A stretch of 11,128 bases of DNA from Basidiobolus heterosporus B8920 (GCA_000697455.1 JNET01029647.1:1-11128); one strand, 5' to 3'; positions 1-8,337 are shown, counted from the stretch's first letter. Notes: generated by a model from the sequence alone, not told the origin. Numbers and translations: made by a program.

Positions 1-17
1 GTATATACCAGTTTGCT

Positions 18-57
18 TGATAGTGTAGTATCTATACTATTCGGCACTCCACTTATC
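18..57. promoter_or_regulatory. Possible GATA-factor sites upstream of the permease
   Basis: Two motifs fit HGATAR, the site bound by fungal GATA zinc-finger regulators: TGATAG at 18-23 on the plus strand, and CTTATC at 52-57, which reads GATAAG on the minus strand. Dal5-family permeases in yeast are under nitrogen control through such sites, so their presence before this gene is suggestive. The motif is short and common in AT-rich DNA, so this is a weak call. Confidence 0.2.
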
Positions 58-146
58 GGAAGTGACACATATGCTGAATTTGGTAATGTTAAAATATGGC
101 AAATTCTGATGCTTTCTGACTGCATTTCTACTATATATTGGCATTT

Positions 147-170
147 GTAACCTCGAAAGTAACCTCGAAA
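147..170 (+). repeat. Perfect 12-bp tandem duplication just before the permease start
   Basis: GTAACCTCGAAA occurs twice back to back (147-158 and 159-170), ending 9 nt before the ATG at 180, probably in the 5' leader. The duplication lies in frame with the downstream start and is open, but no ATG precedes it, so I treat it as untranslated. It may be a recent slippage duplication. Confidence 0.7.
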
Positions 171-179
171 ATTTCTTAC

Positions 180-1810
180 ATGACAATGACTACTGATCGT
201 TTTTGGGATAACGACACTGAGAGAAAGATAGTGAAAAAGTACGACACTCGTATTCTACCTCTCATTTTAATTCTTTACACTCTTTCCATTCTTGACCGTA
301 TAAACTTGGGTATTCGTCTACTTCATACAAGAAACACCTGTTCTTGATACTTACCGCCGTAACCCTTGTAGGCAATGCACGTTTATACAACTTAGAAAAA
401 GACTTGGACTTGAAGCCCGGGCAATTCGGGTGGTGTCTTTCTATTTTCTTTTTCGGTAAGCCCTGTTTCGCTATTATAACCAATACTTTAGACTAACCCT
501 TTAGGTTGTAGGTTATATTATTTTTGAGATTCCTTCCAACAATTTTCTGAAGCGTGCTCGGCCCTCTCGTTGGATTAGTAGAATCATGGTCAGCTGGGGT
601 ATCATTTCCAGCTGCGGGGCTGCAGTACATGACTTTGGTGGCTTGATGTCCATACGCTTTTTCTTGGGAATAGCAGAAGCGGGGTAGGGTGAAGTAAAAT
701 TATTACACCATTCCAATTTTAACTAACATCACCAATAATAGCTTCTTTCCCGGTGTTATATATTACTTCTCCTTCTGGTATACAAGGAAAGAGCAAGCCA
801 CCAGAATTGGCTTTCTTTTTGCAACCTCACTACTAGCAAGCGGCTTCAGTGGTATCCTAGCCTATGCTATTAGTCATATGCATGATAACTTAGGCTTAAC
901 CGCATGGCAATGGATCTTTCTCATTGAAGGAATCCCCTCTATTGTTTTTGGAATTCTTACCTTGTAAGCGATTACTTATCTTTCTACCTAGTATATCTTA
1001 GTGCTAAACAGTCATTTGATATTAAGCTTTTTCCTGCCCGATTTTCCGGAGACAGCCGGATGGCTCACAGAGGAAGAAAGAATGATTGCCACGAAGCGTT
1101 TAGAGCTTGAGGGAACCATCGCGGCCGATACTAAATTTGACCGCAACCAATTTCTTACCTCGTTTACAGATGTGGATGTTTTACTCTATATCGTTCTGTA
1201 CTTCACCGTACTGACACCGTCAGTCACCATATCAATGCTTTTGCCAACCATCATTTCTTCCCTTGGTTTTGCGAATGTGACCGCACAGTTACTTACAACA
1301 CCTCCTTATGTTGTGGCCTTCTTTAGCACCATAATCATCACACACCATTCAGATAAGGTGATGCAGCGTGGTATTTACATCATAGTCTGTGCTACATGCT
1401 GTATCATTGGATTTATCCTTTTGATCGTTTTAAATGGAGCATGGGTACTGTATGGATGCCTCGTCTTTATTGCTATATGCTTATATGTTTGCATGCCTCT
1501 CTGCTTTGCTTGGATTTCTAATAATACAAGAGGCTCTACCAAGGTTGCTACCAGCACCGCACTGGTGTCTGCGTTTGGTAACATTGGTGGTGCAGTTGGA
1601 GGACAGTTCTTCAGAGCTGAGGAGGCGCCACGATACACGTCAAGTCACATCATCTTTATTTGTCTCCTGAGCTTAACGGTGGTTATCTCCCTTATCCTCC
1701 GTATTCGATTCAAGCGAGAAAATAACCGAATGACTCTGGAGTTCACGGATCACTCTAAGGATCTGGAGAAGTCAGACCTCGATCAGCCCGCATTGAAGAA
1801 AATTTTGTAG
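180..1810 (+). CDS. MFS transporter, anion:cation symporter family (allantoate permease/Dal5-like)
   Basis: Five exons, 180-309, 372-455, 512-683, 742-963 and 1027-1810, join in frame to a 463-residue protein, close to the usual family length. Introns are 56 to 63 nt, GT..AG, with CTAAC near the ends of introns 2 and 3. Exon joins restore family motifs: DRINLGNARLYNLEKDL (39-55) across intron 1, and the RFFLGIAEAGFFPG signature (120-133) across intron 3. Later parts include the inter-domain loop, FLPDFPETAGWLTEEER, then PPYVVA, FAWISNN, FGNIGGAVGGQ and a hydrophilic tail. About 12 membrane helices are expected. Members import organic anions such as allantoate, nicotinate, pantothenate or ureidosuccinate with a cation at the plasma membrane; the substrate here cannot be told. 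Intron 4 has an in-frame alternative acceptor at 1010-1011 that would add five residues; I prefer 1025-1026 because it gives the family-like join. The ATG at 180 precedes another at 186; either could start. Confidence 0.93.
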
Positions 1811-2141
1811 GCCAATTCAAGTGAGATATCGACCACATCAAACGCTTGTATACCTATGCATCAGCACCTCTTTATATTTCATTCCAATCTCAGTACATAT
1901 ATTCATTCATTGCCTATCGCTCATTTCTCCATTACCATTCCAACAACATGAGCGCCATTAGTCATATTCAATCATTTGTTCATTAAATTTAATATCATGA
2001 AGGGTATCAACGTTATTTCCAGAGCATTAAAGTGAGGGGAGGGAGAATAGGAAAATTCAATGTGGATGAAAGCAAAATAAATACGATGCATATTGAATGA
2101 CCAAAGCATGGTGAGTACGGGACTTCTCGAAATTTGCCAAT
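1811..2141. other. Convergent 3' spacer with a possible poly(A) signal
   Basis: This 331-nt stretch lies between the stops of the permease (+) and the tyrosinase (-) and should hold both 3' untranslated regions. An AATAAA at 2076-2081 on the plus strand could end the permease transcript, which would then overlap the tyrosinase 3' end region closely. I see no gene here. Confidence 0.5.
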
Positions 2142-3461
2142 TTATGGAGGACATTCGCTCTTGGACACCTTGGCCAGCGAGATCTTGGAGACGTATCCTA
2201 TTTCATTCAGATCCTTAAGGAAGAATGCATTCTCCAGCTCTGATTGGCGCACCTTGTGAAGGTCATAGCCCATCATTTCGCTAAAGCTGACGTTCAATCC
2301 TCTAGGTGGGCGAAGTTTTGTGAGTTGAGTAGCCCGATTATTGGATTTTGGCAGACCCAAGAGAGAGGCATAATCCGGACGATCACATGCAGCAATCTTT
2401 TTCAAGAGCAATTCACTCTTTGAGGCAGGTGACTGGTTTTCGGTGTTATGTGGAAGTGATCTCTTTCTGCGTCTTTTCGAAGAGTTGATGGATGCACTTG
2501 AGCTTTGCGAATAACTGTAGCAAAGTGCTGAAGTGCTAAGTACTTGGCGTACAGGGATGTTAAACGGGGTTATGATATCATTCACTGTGGCCTTACGACC
2601 GCCCACTCGGTTGGTTCCACTATAGTCGTTTACGATCTTGGGGTGAGCATTTTGCCAATCCGACCAGATTTTATCAATGAAGGCATGATGAAGGAAAAAT
2701 ATTGGACTAAGGAAATAAGCAAAGGATGGTTAGGTCTGAGACAATCAAGAACAATTATGCCTGTAGCTGACTTACTCGTTAGGGCTACCCATTAGCATGA
2801 AGTCCCCGCCGATGTTATTATGCACAGTACCATGTGGTCCTGGTTCGATATTATTTCGTAATCGGTCAAAACTGCTAGAAGTCTTTATGAAGTTATTGAT
2901 GGATTCAGGCGACCAAAAGGCTGATATGGTGTTTCCAGAGTCCCATTTCCTCTGAAGACAATGGGAATCGGGAAACTTGGTCTTCCAATTGGCAAATGCT
3001 CCATCAATAACGCAGCCGTCCTTTTTCCTGCCATTTCCACCGAACCAGGTCCAAAGGGGGCTCTTTTCTGGTGCCTGGGAGTCAAGAGTCCAATCCTGTT
3101 TAACAGACATTGATTAATATCAAACCTGATCACGAGCAGTAAATAGTGATCTTACCCAATATGGTAGCACCACATTAGGGTTGATACTTTGCAGAGCAAG
3201 TTCAAAGGCTTTTGTATATTGCCGATGCCAAGGGAAAAAGGCCGGAGTTGAGTGGGCATAGGGTACATAGTTCAAATGGATGGAAACCAGCTGGTCGTAT
3301 TTACCGCTGCTCTTGAGGCTTTGTACTGCCTGGATAAATGCGTTTCTTTCTGAAGCCGAGATCTGACGGATCTCTTTACGAACGACATTTTTCGTACATT
3401 GGGCCCAAGTAGTACTCAAAGAAGCACACGCCAGAACCAGGGCGTAGACGATAAATCTCAT
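2142..3461 (-). CDS. Secreted tyrosinase (type-3 copper monooxygenase) with C-terminal extension
   Basis: Three exons read leftward, 3461-3156, 3095-2776 and 2706-2142, giving 396 residues; introns are 60 and 69 nt, GT..AG. Residues 1-20 are a signal peptide (MRFIVYALVLACASLSTTWA, then QC), so the enzyme is exported. Tyrosinases oxidise phenols to o-quinones for melanin or cross-linking. CuA ligands are H62, H70 and H79 (FFPWHR, with the usual nine-residue H70-H79 spacing); CuB ligands are H190, H194 (PHGTVHNNIGGD) and H216 of SPNDPIFFLHHAFIDKIW. Exon joins rebuild LPYWDWTLDS and SPNDP. The Cys of the fungal CxH thioether bridge is absent: Tyr68 sits there, as in shorter enzymes without that bridge. 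LCYSYS (270-275) is the Y-x-Y closing the catalytic domain. A basic run KRRRKR (286-291), perhaps a kexin-type site, precedes a tail of about 105 residues with a conserved-looking MMGYDLHKVRQSE segment (353-365). Family assignment is firm; the substrate and the tail's role are not known. Confidence 0.95.
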
Positions 3462-3534
3462 GATTCCAGAACAAAAGGTGAATGAAAATAAAAATGAAAA
3501 CGAATGATATTGAACAACTAGGAAGGCAAACTTG

Positions 3535-3542
3535 TTTATATA
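3535..3542 (-). promoter_or_regulatory. TATA-like box of the tyrosinase gene
   Basis: Read on the minus strand this is TATATAAA, about 74 nt before the tyrosinase ATG at 3461. The distance leaves room for a short leader and is typical for a fungal core promoter. No transcription start can be read from the sequence. Confidence 0.45.
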
Positions 3543-4733
3543 TTTCAATATTTCTTGCTGCAGCCATGATTTCAAGCAGGTTTGTTATGTTTGTCATTTT
3601 CTGTTGACCAAAATGATTCATTCACTTTAACTCTCTCCCGAACACCCCCACAGCTCTGTTGATGAGTCAAATTCAAAGCTACTATAATCAAGAAAAAACA
3701 ATTAAAATTGCATCAAACGTAACCGGTTCTTGAATTTCGGAAGAGTTATTTTTGCCGAAAGTGAGCTAAAAATAACGTTAGAGCGAACATGTAGACAAGC
3801 AATGAACTGAACAATCTCTTCCCCTGTAATGTGTCTCAACTTGGCAACGCAACTAGATGATTAACTCATAATCCTAACCCTTATCCTTAGGAGATTCTTT
3901 GGAGATCGAATTGAAGTTGCAGGTCTACATTGCAGTTAGCAATACTAATTAAACACATTAGACGGCATATTAATTCTTGTCTCTAACTAGAAATGAATGT
4001 TGCCATGCGCTATTTATTCAATTGGTCTTGGATGGATGTGTTACACAACAAGGCGCGAATACTTGAATGAGTGACAAAGCGTTAGAACATTTCACTCGAA
4101 TTTTATGGTGGGAAAAGCTCTTTAGTATACCCTGGATTCATGAAACTAGGTCCTTTAGGTTTGTGATTGTTCAAGATACTAGATACAATTTCGATATTAA
4201 ATTTTTAAGAAATGAGTTCAATTCTGGTAGATATCCTTTCCATCTTTAATCTATGTAAAATTGCCCAAGCACAATCACCCTCCTAGCCCTAACCCTAACC
4301 CTAGCTTGATTCTTTTTGAAGACCTCCTCAATATGCTGGAGTCTCACAACTTGGTAATAGATTTAACCACGCATATTCTGGTTCGAACTAGGGATCATAT
4401 CCATGAGTGTTCCCTAGTCTTGAAGCAAACCGGTCTTGATATTAAAGAGCTGTCAATATAATCAAGAAATAGCTGACTCTTAAGACACCCATATTTTTGT
4501 GAGAATCGAATCGATTTTATCTACTAAACACCTCCTATGTTTTGGGATTTGTCACTAGGATTCTCATGGCATGTGTTAATCTACATCGTCTCTTCATTGG
4601 CCGTACAAAAACCCTGGTCAGGACTTTCTGTTTAACAGTCACTGATCACGGGTAAAACCAAAGAAACATATACCAGCCGCCATTTGATTTAAATACAACC
4701 GCCTCCTTCTGACTAGAGACACAAATACCACTC
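3543..4733. other. Divergent intergenic region between tyrosinase and peroxiredoxin-like gene
   Basis: About 1.2 kb between two divergently transcribed genes. It holds the tyrosinase promoter on the left and the peroxiredoxin-like promoter on the right, where TTTAAATA at 4688-4695 lies about 40 nt before the ATG. A telomere-like repeat sits at 4287-4304. Short open frames near 4067-4249 and 4261-4461 show no recognisable domain, and I do not call them genes. Confidence 0.5.
4287..4304 (+). repeat. Short interstitial telomere-like repeat (CCCTAA)3
   Basis: Three units of the common fungal telomere hexamer, CCCTAACCCTAACCCTAG (last base differs), lie in intergenic DNA 430 nt before the peroxiredoxin-like gene. 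It is too short to be a telomere end. It may be a chance run, a scar from break repair, or a binding site for a Myb/TRF-type protein such as Tbf1. Confidence 0.6.
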
Positions 4734-5273
4734 ATGTTGCGAAGCTTACTACACCCGATCACTCGTCGCTATGCCACCATCACCCCATCCATAAAGGTCG
4801 GTGATCAGCTACCTAACATTTCTTTGAGAGAGGCAGCCCCGAACAACCACATCAATGCCTTCGATGCTTTAAAGCTCTACAACAGAGTACTAATCTTAGG
4901 CTCCCCTGGCGCGTTTAATCCAATAGACTCAAGGGCCCAAATCCCAAGTTACCTTGACCATATGCATGAATTGGCTTCATGTGGAGTAGATATGCTAGCT
5001 TTTGTTTCAGTGAATGACCCATTCGTCACCAAAGCCTGGGAAGAATCGTTTGGTGTAGACGGCAGTAAAGTACGTTTCCTCGCCGACCCCAAAGGAGAAT
5101 TCATCACTTCCATAGGACTTCAAGAACGATGCAAAGACGGGGCAGAGATTGCGGCAAGAAGATTCGCCATGGTCCTGGAAAAGGGGAAAGTCAAAAAGAT
5201 CTTCGTTGAACCGGAAAATGGATTAAGTTGCAGTTATGCTCCCTCGATTGTCCATAATCTCACCTATGCCTGA
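4734..5273 (+). CDS. Prx5/AhpC-TSA-type peroxiredoxin homologue lacking the peroxidatic cysteine
   Basis: A single exon of 179 residues, the usual length of a mitochondrial Prx5. MLRSLLHPITRRYATIT (1-17) is Arg-rich and free of acidic residues, a likely mitochondrial presequence with a cleavage-like RRY/A. KVGDQLPN (21-28), SVNDPFVTKAW (92-102), LADPKGEF (116-123), RRFAMVLEKGKVKKIFVEP (142-160) and GLSCSYAPSIV (163-173) are all Prx5 landmarks. The active-site loop, normally PGAFTPxCS, reads PGAFNPIDS (58-66): catalytic Thr is Asn62 and peroxidatic Cys is Asp65. The active-site Arg (R143) and the resolving-type Cys of GLxCS (C166) remain. The standard thiol peroxidase reaction therefore should not work, yet the frame is intact and landmarks are conserved, arguing for a kept non-catalytic role (chaperone, sensor or partner of an active Prx). 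C83 and C133 are not at the usual catalytic position. Start choice is supported by the presequence. Confidence 0.93.
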   Translation: MLRSLLHPITRRYATITPSIKVGDQLPNISLREAAPNNHINAFDALKLYNRVLILGSPGAFNPIDSRAQIPSYLDHMHELASCGVDMLAFVSVNDPFVTKAWEESFGVDGSKVRFLADPKGEFITSIGLQERCKDGAEIAARRFAMVLEKGKVKKIFVEPENGLSCSYAPSIVHNLTYA

Positions 5274-5407
5274 TCAATCCGTATGGGGCAGTTTTATGAT
5301 ATAATATGTACGTAGCCCCTATGGCACAGTATATATATGTAGTGTACATTCTTGCGTACATTCCCATCGTTATATATGTATGGAACGTGAATTCGTCACT
5401 TGGTACC

Positions 5408-5413
5408 AATAAA
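5408..5413 (+). terminator. Poly(A) signal of the peroxiredoxin-like gene
   Basis: A canonical AATAAA lies 135 nt after the peroxiredoxin-like stop codon, a normal 3' untranslated length in fungi. It supports the view that the gene is expressed, but the cleavage site itself cannot be read. Confidence 0.5.
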
Positions 5414-6476
5414 CCCTGTGCGAAGTGCTTTATGATATGAAACCAGTCCATTCATCCCATGACTGTTAGCGATTGTTATTAAGCGTTAATAATAGACTGT
5501 GTTTGAGTCGTAGTCTGAGAAGGACAGGCCCATCTCATGATTAGAGGGTGTTTGTCTCAAAAGGAAAAGCTAGGAATTAGTAAGACAGGCAAAGTGAGTA
5601 AAATATATATGTAAAAAATAAGAAGAATATATATATGAAATAAACAAGCATAATATATAGAGATAGAGAACATAAGCGAGAATCTTAAGCCTAATTATAT
5701 CATCAAATGTATAAAATTAACAAATAGCAACTCCTGTTAAATATATAAGGAAAGAAGTGAGCCAATTTGGACTATGAATGCCATATAGTAATTATGGAAA
5801 CCTCAATATACTAATAGAGATCAAAATCCACCTAAAACCCGATACAGCTAAGATCCATTGATAGAATATTCCGAGCAAATCTAAACAAACAACATCTACT
5901 TTCTTAGCAAGCTTTGAAACTATTACTGAATTATCACTATCACAGTCTCACTGACCGATAATAGAGCTGTCCAGATTAGTGGCTTCCTGGTTAGCCCACT
6001 TAATGTAAACATGTACAGATGATAAGAACCATATCTCGGTTGTTCGCTACAAAAAGCAACCATGCACGATGTTCACGGATCCTATCTTCTATATACAAAC
6101 GATGCCAGCAACTTAGTGACCTCTGGTTGATGTCTGAAAGGGGATTGTGTAACAGTTACAGGTAGGACAAGTTTCTGGTACAGGCAATAAAACCCTGCAA
6201 AACGACTGTATATTGTGGACGAAGGAAGTTCTAGAACTAAGTAGTTTCGGAAGGCATGGTCTGTCATTTATGATAGTCGGAGTGTACAGATTTCGTAACA
6301 TATGACAGGTGGTAGATGAACAAAAAGTGTCTACATGTGAGAAGATGAAGTAATGCGGAAAGCTTACATAAAAGAAAAACAATGGAAGATATACATGGAG
6401 AATTTGAGGGGGGGATGGGTAACACGGCCCTGCTTCAAACTCAGTAGGGCCTTTCATTGGGAAAGTCTGGTATTTT
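5414..6476. other. Convergent intergenic region, no gene seen
   Basis: About 1.06 kb between the 3' ends of the peroxiredoxin-like (+) and WRKY-like (-) genes. The part from about 5590 to 5770 is very AT-rich, with runs of TA dinucleotides. Minus-strand open frames at 6082-6267 and 6113-6457 overlap each other in different frames, have no recognisable motif and probably lie in the 3' untranslated region of the WRKY-like gene. I see no RNA gene. Confidence 0.45.
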
Positions 6477-7541
6477 TCATGACGAAGTTTTCTCCGTCAT
6501 TCCACATTCTGGAAGATGCTCACCTCTGTATTTGATAATATACGCTCCATCTCCTTGACTACTTACAGTCTTATTTACAGAGCAGCCTCTGTGCCAGTTA
6601 GCACATTTGTAATAGGTAGACCTAAAATTGAAAGTTGATTGAGTATGACGAAGCGTGCAGCAAGGGTAGTGAGTTTTGGTTTACCTCAGACCAGTCTTCT
6701 TTTGAATAGTATTGCCGTTATTCAACCAAACATAATTGTCCAAGTAGGGAAATTCTTTGGTTTCAACTATCATGGAGATTGGGAGCATCGCTTTACGGTT
6801 ACGCTTCTTCTTGTCTGGTTTAGAGTGAGTAAATTCGGTGGCATTAGGGTTTGGGGCCAACGTAATATTGTTAACCGAATCCATAGAACCGGAAGTTGGA
6901 ATAAACCCTGGAATGGTAGGTACGGTGGCCATAGTGAGCTGCGGAATTAAATTTGGGAATCCAGGTATGGTGGGCGAAGAATCGGTACTGGGTTGGGATA
7001 CATATGACTCATTCTCAAGAGCACTGAATAGGGTAGGAGGTGATGCTGTATCGCTACTGAGAAACTATGAAACCATGCTATTGAGTAAAGATTATTACAG
7101 AGAAAATGCTAACCTTTCGTTGCTGGTTAGAGCACCACTGTAGTTTGTATAATCATGAAAGTCCTGACCCTGGGGAAAGTCCACTACACTAAATGGATTT
7201 GTGTCGATTCGAGGCCGGGAGTTTTTCTCCAAGTCCAATAGAAACTCAGGGAAGAGTTCTTCCCTTCCTCGCTTCATTCCAGGTTCAGGCCACAAACACA
7301 TCTGTTGCTGGCCTTGTTCATACATCATCAGGTCAATTTGCATGGAACGAAGCCTTGTTTCCTCGGTTTTTCGTTTATCTTCTTGTAACTTGGATTGAAG
7401 AATCAATTTCAAAAGCTCAGGCTGTGTAGAATAATGAGCAAGTAAATCGACGAGGTCAAAACTAGATGTAGGGATAGATAATTCAGGAAGGGAGTGGGCT
7501 CTTTGGGCTTCATGAAAAAAGGGAGGGTTATTGCCAGCCAT
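6477..7541 (-). CDS. WRKY-GCM1-type zinc-finger transcription factor
   Basis: Three exons read leftward, 7541-7114, 7053-6685 and 6621-6477, give 313 residues; introns are 60 and 63 nt. The ATG has a good context (AAAATGGC). Residues 17-40 hold a Leu/Ser-rich motif; 41-80 (PELLKLILQSKLQEDKRK onward) are charged and helical, a likely coiled coil. A Pro/Ser/Thr-rich linker (about 145-220) leads to the basic KKKRNRK (224-230), a likely nuclear signal. The end matches the WRKY fold: DNYVWLNNGNTIQKK (248-262) stands where plants have DGYxWRKYGQK, followed by RSTYYKC, GCSVNKTV and YRGEHLPEC. The zinc ligands would be C272, C279, H301 and C305 (C-x6-C-x21-H-x3-C). I infer sequence-specific DNA binding in the nucleus; targets are unknown. 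Intron 2 splits the codon of Arg266 just before the zinc knuckle. Intron 1 has an alternative in-frame form (7098-7057, 42 nt, six more residues); I prefer the 60-nt form because its length matches the other introns. Confidence 0.85.
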
Positions 7542-7767
7542 TTTATGAATTTGGTGTAGAATTAATAAATATTCTGGTTTGGGAAACAAAAGAACAACTG
7601 GATTCTCTCGAGTTCACCACGCTCATTTTAAACTTTTTCGATCACTGACGTTACTGTCTTATCAAGAGTATAGAATCAATCAGATTGATCGTACTCTAAC
7701 CTCTACAGTGACTCATTATTCTCGAACCTTATTATTGCCATCATCTTCCACCCATACTAACACCACA

Positions 7768-7938
7768 ATGCGCAAAATGGACTCAGTCGTCGTAGATTCT
7801 TCCATATTCAACACGTTACTACGAACCTTCTATGAGGCTGATCAAGGGTGTTTGGGCATGATCAGGGGTAGTTTTTACCATGATCCTCAGCCTCAATTTC
7901 ACTACGTCAGGATGCATATAGTAGCGTGCTATGACTAA
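7768..7938 (+). CDS. Doubtful small ORF divergent from the WRKY-like gene
   Basis: An ATG at 7768 opens 56 codons starting MRKMDSVVVDSSIFNTLLRT. The 100 nt before it are pyrimidine- and A-rich (CATCTTCCACCC, CACCACA), like a fungal 5' leader, and the start lies only 226 nt from the divergent WRKY-like ATG, so a shared promoter is possible. I recognise no domain. It could be a first exon, since GGGTAG and AGGGTG could act as weak donors, but no convincing downstream exon was found. It may equally be chance. Confidence 0.18.
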   Translation: MRKMDSVVVDSSIFNTLLRTFYEADQGCLGMIRGSFYHDPQPQFHYVRMHIVACYD

Positions 7939-8253
7939 AGCAGTCAATCCACTAGCCGTTGCAAATAACTCAATCGGGCACTACATCAATCTACGCTAAA
8001 CTGGCTGGCAATTTAATGGCACAGATATTTAATTCAATGAGACGCTGAATGGAACACTTCACAATAGCCAAATCATGGAGACCATGAGTTTCATAGTGAT
8101 TCCTTGATTCGCTGGGCCACAATATCTTGATCGGTTCCTCTCTATGATTGGTTGAGAATCCCGATGTGACCAACCATCGTCTTCTATGGCTAAAAAGGCC
8201 AATAAGAAATTTTTCCTGGAAAGTAGAGACATTACGATCCCCCTCACTCGCGC

Positions 8254-8337
8254 CTACACCCACACCCACACCCGCACCTATACCCATACTCACATTCGGA
8301 CTCGTATCCGTACCTGTACCTATGCTCGTACTCGTAG
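8254..8337. repeat. Degenerate hexanucleotide array, YYRYRY register
   Basis: Fourteen 6-nt units, from CTACAC and CCACAC at the left to TCGTAC and TCGTAG at the right. The units differ at nearly every position, but almost only by transitions: the pattern YYRYRY holds in 12 of 14 units, with the exceptions in TCGGAC and the last unit. The left half is close to CCACAC and the right half to CCGTAC/TCGTAC. Confidence 0.75.

Noticed and set aside
2544-2795. Plus-strand open frame across tyrosinase exon 3
   Set aside because: It lies opposite a well-supported coding exon with copper-ligand motifs and has no motif of its own.
4375-4400. GGTTCGAAC resembling a tRNA B box / T arm
   Set aside because: It is part of an imperfect palindrome (CTGGTTCGAACTAG), the flanks do not form a five-pair T stem on either strand, and no acceptor, D or anticodon arm fits around it.
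4067-4461. Two small plus-strand open frames in the tyrosinase/peroxiredoxin spacer
   Set aside because: No recognisable motif. The second has a TTG start and runs through the telomere-like repeat; both fit chance.
3097-4648. CTGTTTAACAG followed by CAxTGAT in both tyrosinase intron 1 and the DNA before the peroxiredoxin-like gene
   Set aside because: The match is short (about 17 of 19 bases); eleven-base matches are expected by chance many times in a window this size, and the flanks do not align.
180-5273. Permease, tyrosinase and peroxiredoxin-like gene as a biosynthetic cluster
   Set aside because: There is no synthase or other backbone enzyme, orientations alternate and spacers reach 1.3 kb. 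Nothing in the sequence ties the three functions together.
5590-5770. Very AT-rich block considered as a replication origin or centromere piece
   Set aside because: It is short and lacks a recognisable consensus; AT-rich spacers are common in such genomes.
6639-7143. Plus-strand open frames across the WRKY-like gene
   Set aside because: They are antisense shadows of exons whose minus-strand translation matches a zinc-finger domain and splices cleanly.
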